Below, one piece after another: positions 56,001 through 64,000 of a DNA stretch of 64,000 nt. Position numbers and translations under genes: made by a program. The DNA comes from Salvia splendens. Its lineage: Eukaryota > Streptophyta > Magnoliopsida > Lamiales > Lamiaceae. The stretch is from contig NC_056034.1 in assembly GCF_004379255.2 (NCBI RefSeq), forward strand, positions 40,220,887 to 40,284,886, given 5' to 3'. A model generated the notes under the pieces. That model saw nothing but the letters and a program-made list of their open reading frames with translations. It was not told the origin of the DNA and did no database searches. Position 1 is the stretch's first letter. Each line of letters opens with the position of its first letter.

Positions 56001-57764
56001 ATTCTGGAAGACAGGATGGATATATGCTAGATTACAACATCGTGTCACATTTATTTATAATGGTGCATTCTGATTATTGATTCTATGTCTTTATTGCAAT
56101 TTCTTGTGCAGTCTTTATTGGATGGTAAGGCTGACAAATATTTATATGCTTCAGGCCAGGTTGTGTTAGACACACCCCTCCCTGTGAAAAACAACCAAAG
56201 TTGCAGAATATCGAGTATCAAGCCAATTGCTGTTACTGTGTCAGGGAGTGTCCAGTTTGAAGTCAAAGGATACAATTTGACTCGTTCCACAGCAAGGTAT
56301 TCTAGTTTGACATGTATCGGTTTCTTGGCATTGGATACGGTTTTTGTTTCCCATTTTTGTTTCCCTTTAATTTTTTTGGTAATAAATCTAATTTGCCTCA
56401 GGTTACTATGCACTCTAGAAGGGAAGATTCTAATTCAGGAAAATTGTGCTGATATGAGAGAAGGATCAGATGCTTTGATTGAACATGATGAGATTCAGTC
56501 GTTCAACTTCTCTTGTGCTGTACCAGACGTTATTGGAAGGGGATTCATTGAGGTGGTGCCACTTTGGCATATTGTACTGTTTATCCCTGCTGAATTGTAT
56601 CTTGTTGTTCGTCCCACTCTCTAACCACTGACTTTATACAACTATTGGATTAGGTTGAGGACTACGGTCTCAGCAGCAGCTTCTTTCCATTCATCGTCGC
56701 AGAGAAGGATGTCTGCTCTGAAATTTGTACTCTGGAAAGTTCTATCGAGCTTCCTGATTCAGCTAATACAGATGATAATGCACTAGAAATCAGGAACAAA
56801 GCTCTGGACTTCATACACGAAATGGGTTGGCTGCTCCACAGAAGCCACTTGAAAGTTAGGTTAGGTGATGTGGATCCATTCCCTTTCGAACGTATCAGGT
56901 GCCTTCTCGAGTTCTCCATCGATCATGACTGGTGCGCTGTAGTGAAAAAGCTATTAAGCGCTGTATTTGATAGTGTTGTGGACTTGGGACTAGATTATTC
57001 CAATATAGAAGCTTTGCTGGATATTGGCCTCGTTCACCGAGCTGTTAAGCGAAATTGTGTGGCCATGGTGGAGTTTTTATTAAGTTATCACGTCGACAAG
57101 ACAGGAGAGCGAGTACATAAGCTGGTCGACGAGGGTGGCTTCTTGTTCAGGCCAGATGCCATGGGGCCTGGTGGATTGACTCCTCTTCACGTGGCAGCCA
57201 GTTTAGAGAGGTGTGAGGATGTTGTGGATGCGTTGACAGAGGATTCTGGATCGGTATGCTCGTTTAATCTCAGAGTAACATTTCTTTAGGTGATGATAGA
57301 TTAGGTTGACAATACATATATGATTAATTGAGTAATAATGTGTTGTGCAGGTGGGGATTGAAGCATGGAAAAATGCTCGTGACAGCAGCGGGTTGACACC
57401 CCACGACTATGCATGCCTCCGTGGTCACTACTCGTACATCCACCTAGTGCAGAGGAAGCTGAACAAGAAACGGGGAAAAGGGCATGTGATGGTTGACATC
57501 CCTAGAGTGTTAGAGAAGAGCAAGAAGCAAAAGGTGGTGAAATACGCGCCTTTGGAGAGCGAGAAACGTTGCAGGCAATGTGAGCAGAAACTGGTGTATG
57601 CAAGGCATAGAGGGTCGGTGAATATATACAAACCATTAATGGTTTCACTGGTTGCGATAGCTGCAGTGTGCGTCTGCACAGCGCTGCTCTTCAAGAGCTC
57701 GCCGGAGGTGTTTTGTTCATTCCATCCCTTCAGGTGGGAGCTGTTGAAGTATGGATCCCAATAG
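53040..57764 (+). CDS. SPL12: SBP-box transcription factor, SPL1/SPL12 type
   Basis: Eleven exons: 53040-53533, 53612-53793, 54578-54738, 54803-55186, 55518-55592, 55671-55778, 55945-56062, 56155-56296, 56402-56552, 56654-57253 and 57351-57764. They total 2829 bases, 942 residues. All splice sites are GT-AG and phases agree. The N-terminus has the family motif [14 protein letters not shown]. The SBP domain (about 119-195) has two zinc sites (C119, C124, C141, H144; C160, C163, H167, C179) and the nuclear signal [17 protein letters not shown]. As in other SPLs, the first SBP exon ends between the zinc sites. The long C-terminal part has an ankyrin-like [11 protein letters not shown] (about 778), a [10 protein letters not shown] motif and a hydrophobic segment (about 899-920) ending [11 protein letters not shown]. 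The large clade to which SPL1 and SPL12 belong is not under miR156 control. It is linked to heat tolerance at flowering in Arabidopsis. SPL1 versus SPL12 is undecided. Confidence 0.94.
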
Positions 57765-58570
57765 TGAGGGAAGAGAGTTGATGTTTGATGATGATGATGA
57801 TTGTTCTTGTCTAAAAATGTAAGTTATTTTGTTGATGGTTCTTGTCTAAATGTAAGTTGTTATAGAGATGAATTGATGAAGATTTTAAAATACAATAATA
57901 CACATGTCTTTACGACTTTAAATCTTTCTGATTTATTCGGTATTAAGGATGTGGTAGTAATACCTTAATCCTCATGTTACTCTTTTATGATAAATCCATT
58001 GAAGAAGAGTGATGTGTAGAGATGGGAACATAAAAATGTGTTAGAAAATGTAGTGTTTATTGTTGGCTGTTTACGAATTACACCAAAATCCTTCTTGAAC
58101 TCAAAGTGGAATCAGCAGCATTTATCAAATTTCCGTTTAAATTAGGATTATTCACACTCCAATTTTAACATTTTCCAAAAACAATAGCCATGAATCAGCT
58201 TGCTGAATTATTAGGTGTATTATGGATTAATAATTGAGGTGGATTTTAAAAAACGCTAAAAAATAGAGACTTGAACAAGGTAATGGATTAAATCGTTTTT
58301 CTCAAATTCAAATGAAGGAAGCAAATTTATTATAATCAATTGGTAAGAGATTCTTAGTGTGGGTATAGGCATCGACATAATTTAAGAGGGGAGTTGAGGA
58401 ATAATAGATTGGCATGTCATAGTCTATACCTTGTTTCCTGTTTGGGACATCAAGAGAAGAATAAAACCAAGGCAAAGGATAGCTTTTCTACTGCCTTTTC
58501 TCTCATATAAGAACCTCACCATCCTTCCATCACAACCATCTCTCTCTCTCTCTCTCTCTCTACATACCTG
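57765..58570. other. SPL 3' region and MATH gene promoter
   Basis: Left part is presumed SPL 3' UTR. On the right, a TATA-like CATATAAG at about 58504 and a (TC)n run (58543-58562) precede the next ATG, as in many plant promoters and leaders. Confidence 0.45.
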
Positions 58571-59904
58571 ATGGGAGAACTATCATTCCCTGGACAACAA
58601 GGTCTCTTCCTAAATTCGGCTACTATATCTCTATTCTTGACTTTACTCTTAACACTACTAGTCTTTATTTCCAATAGGGGTGTCGAGATCAATTTCGGAA
58701 ACGCCTCCGACTCACTACATATTCAAACTGCAACTATTCTCACAGCTTGTTAACAGTAAGCTAGAGAGCTACACCTCCAACGAATTCCAAGCCGGCGGCT
58801 GCAAATGGTAGTTTCTCACATAACTATAACTCTGAATCCCATCATCATCTATATACGTTCGTTTCCTCTGCATGCAGGAAGCTCATTCTTCACCCTAATG
58901 GCAACAAAAACAAAGGCATTACCGACCACATCTCCCTATACTTGGTCATTGTCGAGCCAAACTCACCCGGCCCAGCTTGGGAGATCCGAGCACTTTTTCG
59001 TCTCTTTCTGCTTGATCAGAACAATGACACCTACTATACTCTTCAAGGTAAGATATCCAACTAGATTACTAGAATGAATACCACTATCAATTACCATAAT
59101 AATAATCTTGTGCTCTTCTATTAGACACAGCAGAAAACGGGAGACGGTTTCACAAGATGAAGCTAGCATGGGGATTTGATAAGTTCATACCTCTTGATGC
59201 CTTCAAGGATGCGGCAGCCAACGGGTATCTGGTCGATGATACCTGCGTGTTTGGGGCAGAGGTCTACGTGTGACAAGAAACGATAGCTGGAAAAGGAGAG
59301 TGTTTATCAATGATAAAGGATCCAATATCCTATAAGCATACCTGGAGAGTCGACTTATCTTCTAGCTCAACTGAAGAATACGTAGAATCTAAACCATTTG
59401 CTGCTGGTGAACATAAATGGTATAATTTCTCATTCCTCCACATCCATCATCAAGTTCTATGTGATGATAAATATGTTCTCTGTCAAACTCTTCCAGGAAG
59501 ATGCAACTTTATCCTAATGGAAAGGGCAGTGGTATTGGCAGCTATGTATCTCTTTATCTGACTTTAGCCGAACCAGCAAACTTACCCCCGGAATCGAAAA
59601 TATATGCAGAATTTACACTACGCATACTAGACCAACTTAATAACAAGCACTACTTTGGAACATGTAAGATATTCTTTCTTCACCTAGTGTACACTCTTGA
59701 CACATGAGAAGAACAAGAGGCCTAAGGCATTAATACTTTTCTCCTGCAGCTAATTATTGGTTCCGTGAATCAAATGCAACAAACGGATGGCCAAGATTTG
59801 TCTCACATGGCTATTTGTATCGACCAACAACTGGTTTGCTGGTTAAAAACATATGCCTAGTAGAGGCAGAAGTCAAAGTCCATGGGGTGGCTAAAGCTTT
59901 ATGA
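58571..59904 (+). pseudogene. Two-MATH-domain protein gene with one in-frame TGA
   Basis: Six exons: 58571-58601, 58678-58807, 58878-59047, 59125-59419, 59497-59663 and 59750-59904. They sum to 948 bases with consistent phases and GT-AG introns, a 315-residue frame. The first MATH (TRAF-like) domain starts TPPTHYIFKLQLFSQL and ends DDTCVFGAEVYV; the second starts YKHTWRVDLSSSSTEEYVES and ends NICLVEAEVKVHG. Plant tandem-MATH proteins are protein-interaction modules, some linked to autophagy or stress, and lack other domains. Codon 160 is TGA (59271-59273), between the two domains, in a position where relatives usually have cysteine; the following base is C. Everything after it remains open and well conserved. 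The allele may make a single-MATH protein, a low level of readthrough product, or be a very young pseudogene. Confidence 0.82.
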
Positions 59905-60119
59905 GAACGCAAGTTATACCCAAAGCAATATTTTATATGTATTTTATATGTCAAAGCACATTGTTCGTCTCTAGATATTCATTAAAAAACTGTTCAATAT
60001 GAATAAAAATCTCTGCAAATAGAAATGTACCCGAAACACAACATTGAATATTCCTTCCAAATACTAGCACATAAGGAGGGCAACCAAGGGGCGAAAGTCC
60101 TCTTGATGAATATGTTTCT

Positions 60120-61088
60120 TCAGATTTGTGGCTTTGTGTATCCTAGACTAATAAGCTTTTGCAGTAGCTTTTTCTCAGCACTTGCCTGAACCCCAAGAAG
60201 TCAAGTTAAACACAGAACGAAAGATGAGCACAAACAATTATGATATTGAGATAAAATGAAGGCTGCAATTGCATTTAGTAAAAGACAAGAAATACTTGAA
60301 ACATAAACACTGATAAAGAAGATAGGGATATCTAACCTCAAGCATGGGGTTATTGTTAGGTAAATTACAAGCAAGAACAACATTAAGGCCAGTCTTGAGA
60401 ACTGAAATATTAAAAAAATGTGTCAGCTGAGAAGCGGATGATGCAGAAACATATCTATGGTCTAAAAGCAATTACCTAATCGACGTGCAATACCAGAACC
60501 TGTATTATCAGAAGACCCTCCAATTAGAGAAGTCACACCAACTGCATTGCTCTGTTCATAAACTCAAACATCAGAGCTAGCAATGTGATGTGGAATCGAT
60601 CGATTGAGAGGAAAAACTCTCAAGATTCTCAACAAATCAAGTATACTTACTGGTCGTGTGGGAAGAGCTGCATAGAGATGTCCGAAGCTGGCAGAGTTGC
60701 AACCAATCCATACATAAATCTAGACAATGAGGCGGCTTTCTTGTAAGGATGAGGTAATGCAAATACATTAAAACATAAGAGAGGGAGAGAGAATTCAACA
60801 GAAAAGGGGAATTTTCCAACTCGTGAAAATGAAGGAACAGAATTCACCATTGACAAGAGATAGAGATGAATTCAATTAGACGCAAGAGTGAACTAAAACC
60901 CTAATTAAAAGCATAATCAATGGGAAACGCAAGCAAATATCAGAATTGCTGAATTGAAGAAAAACCTGTTTTTGAAGACGAATAATCTGGAAGTGGAGCA
61001 AAACGTCGCCGTCTGATTCCTCAGAAAAGCAAGTGAGTTGAACACCATCGCTCTGGCAGCCATTATTCTCAGTCTTAATTTCCTCCAT
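60120..61088 (-). CDS. PSMG4: Proteasome assembly chaperone 4 homologue
   Basis: Five exons on the minus strand: 61088-60966, 60719-60651, 60551-60476, 60401-60337 and 60185-60120. They total 399 bases, 132 residues, with consistent phases and GT-AG introns. The protein begins MEEIKTENNGCQSDGVQLTC, then has LLHFQIIRLQKQ, IYVWIGCNSASFGHLYAALP, VGVTSLIGGSSDNTGSGIAR and LKTGLNVVLACNLPNNN. This pattern (a beta-rich small protein with TSL.G.SD.T..G.A.RL..KTG) matches PSMG4/PAC4, which pairs with PAC3 to build the alpha-ring of the 20S proteasome. Length fits the family. Its start is about 1.2 kb from the MATH gene's end; the two genes converge, with their stops about 215 bases apart. Confidence 0.87.
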
Positions 61089-62034
61089 TTCTGTAATTTC
61101 AATTGAGTAGCAGAGAAAATATTGGCGTGGGATTTGGTCGATGTGTCTATAGACTCTACAAAATGCATTTTTAAAAAAAAAAAACTACAACTTTTAAAAT
61201 TCCTATTTTTACTAAAAAAATAAATTATAAAATAAAAGAAAAATAGAAAAAAAGTTGCTATAAATGGATATGAACTATTTGTATGGAACGGACGAAAAAA
61301 AATATCTATTTGTGTGGGACGATGGAGTACATCATATTAGTACTAATAAAAGTTTCAACGAAAATTGCCACGGCAGTTTGTGTCGCTGTACTCTCACTCT
61401 TGAATTAGCACCGGCCGGCTTTCTCTGCAATTTTATTACGATATTAAACTAGAGCTAGAAAGTGGGAGGAAGTGTTATCACGCGTTTATAAGTTAGCAAG
61501 GGGAGTCCACGTCAGCTAATGGTTATGTCATATGATAACAAATAGGAGAGAGAGTGTTGGCTGCAACTATTGGAGTATAAACAGAGTATGCATAGCTAGG
61601 ATTAAGGAGTCATGAAAATTGTGTGCGCGCGCGCGCGCACTTGGGCTGGGATCTGAGATCCGTAGCATTTAACGTACGTAGCTATTTCGTATCATTCTTA
61701 TTTTTAGTTACTATTCCATTGTTCATCAATTTGATCAATAGTTTAATTGCTGGTTTATCTTCTATAATTGATTGATGGGAGTTATCTCTGTTTTGTGTGC
61801 ATTTGTGGTCTTGAGCTTGCATATGAGATGAATTGTTTCTTCAAATCCGTGTTGAGAGGCGAGTTGCATCTGTTATGGAGGTGGAGGTATATTGGAGTTC
61901 CTCACCCCCTTGTTAATTCGTTGATACCGGAAAAAGGATGCAACAAATTTATAGGGCAAAAGCTTCGGGAGTTCAGGTATATTATCAAGCTTTCGGTATG
62001 TTGGGGAATTAAGCTAGGTTTTCTACATGGGGTT
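61089..62034. other. Intergenic region upstream of PSMG4
   Basis: Contains promoter-side sequence of the minus-strand gene, an A-rich stretch (61170-61260) and an alternating GC run at 61623-61640. ORF-like sequence at 61768-62034 has no recognisable homology and is open only by chance as far as I can tell. Confidence 0.4.
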
Positions 62035-62654
62035 TGATGAATCGGCGAATTTTTGATGGTGAAGAATGCTGGAAAACACAGATCACGACACAAAGAATTT
62101 ACGTGGTTCGATTTACTGAAGTAAATCTACGTCCACGGGAAGAAAAGAGGGCAGAGTTGTATTGCTTGATCTGTTTTCTACAGCTTACAAATACAAACTT
62201 GCTATTTGATATTTTATCTCTAGAGAGCGAGAGAGAGAGTCCCCTTAATCTATCTGATCTAAGTTCTATTTATACATTGAACTAAGATCGTGGCTTGCAT
62301 CACCACTAATGATGGTTGTGGATGTCGTGGAGGTCATGCGATCCTGCATGGGCCCACTATCCTGCATGAGTTAATGACTGCTTGACACCACTAAATAGAT
62401 CGTGGGTGTAGTGGAGATCGTGGAGGTTCTGACATGAGTTGACTATCTCCCAGTTCGGTCAAATACTGAGACCGAACTGCTGAACTATTGCCGAGCAGCT
62501 TTTGCCGGTCTGAGAGTAGAGCTTGATTGGTCGGCTTTTACCGAGCTGTAGGCTGGGGCCGAACTCTTTGGTAATGCCGAACTGATACTCTTCCTTGGGC
62601 TTTGGGCTGATGGGCCGTCACTGCTGTTGGGCTTGTTTAGTCCGTACTCCATCA
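62035..62654 (-). repeat. 3' LTR of the third gypsy copy
   Basis: 620 bp, beginning (minus strand) TGATGGAGTACGGACTAA and ending with the complement of TGATGAATCGGCG. Related to the 612- and 587-bp LTRs but with clear differences, so it is an older or separate subfamily. Confidence 0.88.
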
Positions 62655-62739
62655 CTACCCCCCCCGAAAAGCGAAGTGAATTACTTCGGCGAAGCGAGTC
62701 ACTTCGGCATTCTGGATAAAGGTACGGGGTAAGTTGATG

Positions 62740-63363
62740 TTTGTCTTTGGTCTGATGAAATAAACATCTTTGACCGGACTCGTCTTTGGTCTGATGAAAT
62801 AAACATCTTTGACCGGACTCGTCTTTGGTCTGATGAAATAAACATCTTTGACCGGACTCGTCTTTGGTCTGATGAAATAAACATCTTTGACCGGACTCGT
62901 CTTTGGTCTGATGAAATAAACATCTTTGACCGGACTCGTCTTTGGTCGGATGAAATAAACATCTTTGACCGGACCCGTCTTTGGTCGGATGAAATAAACA
63001 TCTTTGACCGGACTCGTCTTTGGTCGGATGAAATAAACATCTTTGACCGGACTCGTCTTTGGTCTGATGAAATAAACATCTTTGACCGGACTCGTCTTTG
63101 GTCTGATGAAATAAACATCTTTGACCGGACTCGTCTTTGGTCTGATGAAATAAACATCTTTGACCGGACTCGTCTTTGGTCTGATGAAATAAACATCTTT
63201 GACCGGACTCGTCTTTGGTCTGATGAAATAAACATCTTTGACCGGACTCGTCTTTGGTCTGATGAAATAAACATCTTTGACCGGACTCGTCTTTGGTCTG
63301 ATGAAATAAACATCTTTGACCGGACTCGTCTTTGGTCTGATGAAATAAACATCTTTGACCGGA
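62740..63363 (-). repeat. 39-bp minisatellite, 16 units
   Basis: Sixteen head-to-tail units of 39 bases, nearly identical, each with GATGAAATAAACATCTTTGA. A few carry GGTCGG instead of GGTCTG, in a block of adjacent units (62945-63040), showing that units spread by local duplication. Because 39 is a multiple of three, a repetitive frame stays open throughout; I do not regard it as a gene. Confidence 0.95.
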
Positions 63364-63740
63364 CTAAGCTTGTGTCCTAATTTGGCGAGTTTTATCGCTT
63401 GGATCGGACTTTCCCTTGTCCTAATTCGGGGATCGGACTTTCCCTTGTCCTAATTCGGCGAGTTTTATCGCGTGGATCGGACTTTCCCTTGTCCTAATTC
63501 AGGCAAGTTTTATCGCGTGAATCGGACTTTTGTTGCAGTTCGTTTCAGACGACGTGCTTGATTCTTAAGCTGAATTGTGGTCTTGTATCCTCTTTAGAAG
63601 CTTGGACTTCACAATCGTTGGCTTATTGCAGTTCGTTTTAGACGAACTGCTTGTTTAAGCTGAATTGTGGTCTTGTATCCTCTTTAGAAGCTTGGACTTC
63701 ACAATCGTTGGCTTATTGCAGTTCGTTTCAGACGAACTGA

Positions 63741-64000
63741 CATCTCTTCGGTACGGAGGAGATGGAGTTCTCCTGTGGTTCCGGTACCGAGGAGGAACAG
63801 GAACATGTCGGGGTTGAGGATTCTTCTTTCCGGAAGACACGGCACTACTGCGGTAGTGACTTTCATGTCTGGAGGAGGAAGGAGAATCCACCCTTTTCGT
63901 CTTCGGCTCTTGGCTCTTTTGCAGGAAGGCTAAGAACTCATCCTGCTTCTCAGCCAAGAACAGCTTGACAGCCTCATTCAAATCAGGCTGCTGGGAAGAC
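63741..64000 (-). pseudogene. Gag N-terminal fragment of the third gypsy copy
   Basis: Reading leftwards from the window edge, the frame has the SSQQPDLNEAVKLFLAEKQ block found in the other two gag proteins and continues to PSPPYRRDV. It then runs directly into 3' non-coding sequence at about 63740. The Gag capsid domain, zinc knuckle and protease are missing. Confidence 0.88.

Larger units (their letters stand above)
62035..64000 (-). mobile_element. Third gypsy family member, pol-deleted, runs off the window
   Basis: Minus-strand element. From the right: gag N-terminal coding sequence, an abrupt join near 63740 to the 3' non-coding region, the 39-bp minisatellite, polypurine tract (C-run at 62655-62666) and 3' LTR (62035-62654). 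Everything from mid-gag through integrase is missing compared with the other two copies. It can only move, if at all, with proteins from relatives. The 5' LTR lies outside the window. Confidence 0.88.

Noticed and set aside
56085..56154. In-frame extension of SPL exon 8 upstream
   Set aside because: The acceptor at 56151-56154 gives the conserved [14 protein letters not shown] junction in phase; the upstream part is intronic.
61768..62037. 89-codon plus-strand ORF next to the third gypsy LTR
   Set aside because: No family resemblance, and it runs into the LTR edge; probably a chance ORF or an unrecognised remnant.
62699..63352. 217-codon minus-strand frame made of repeated 13-residue units
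   Set aside because: It is the 39-bp minisatellite of a gypsy element. The period is divisible by three, so the frame stays open without selection, and no flanking coding features support it.
62740..63363. Possible CRISPR-like array
   Set aside because: The units are contiguous 39-bp repeats without unique spacers, in a plant retrotransposon.

Overview
This window is nuclear DNA from a flowering plant, probably a eudicot. The coding genes have many short GT-AG introns, their products match plant-specific families (SBP-box, NPSN SNARE, plant PDK, MATH), and transposons fill most of the space between them. Candidate order Lamiales is a guess from overall feel only. No bacterial features, CRISPR array, tRNA or rRNA gene was recognised.

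Layout. 1-2271: the 3' part of a decayed Ty1/copia element, whose LTR abuts the surviving 5' part of a pectinesterase-inhibitor-like gene. 3131-9855: two Harbinger-type elements that carry only the Myb/SANT-like accessory gene, plus smaller MITEs. 10212-18064: a complete MULE (Mutator-like element) with a perfect 10-bp target duplication. It carries a full MuDR-type transposase and, convergently, a four-exon plant mobile domain (PMD) gene. The two proteins share a C-terminal tail, and three arrays of short palindromes lie at both ends and in the middle. The MULE appears to sit in the 5'-UTR intron of a TEN1 telomere-capping gene (coding exons 19383-20670), which has a 1-nt frameshift. 22109-39006: a Harbinger-like MITE split by a 16-kb Ty3/gypsy (Tat-like) element, itself split by an oppositely oriented member of the same family. 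All junctions have clean target duplications.

39561-61088: the gene-rich part. It holds mitochondrial pyruvate dehydrogenase kinase (-), a third Harbinger element with an intact Myb-like ORF, NPSN13-type SNARE (+), an SPL1/SPL12-type SBP transcription factor (+), a two-MATH-domain gene with one in-frame TGA (+), and a proteasome assembly chaperone 4 homologue (-). 62035-64000: a third member of the gypsy family, with pol deleted and a 39-bp minisatellite expanded to 16 units. The host genes belong to unrelated pathways and do not form a functional cluster.

Best candidates for something new: the two-gene MULE with the tail shared between transposase and PMD protein; its palindrome arrays; and a conserved UAG-CAA-UCA leaky-stop context between gag-pro and pol in the gypsy family. 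Exon models were derived by hand from splice sites and reading-frame arithmetic; none is confirmed by transcripts.
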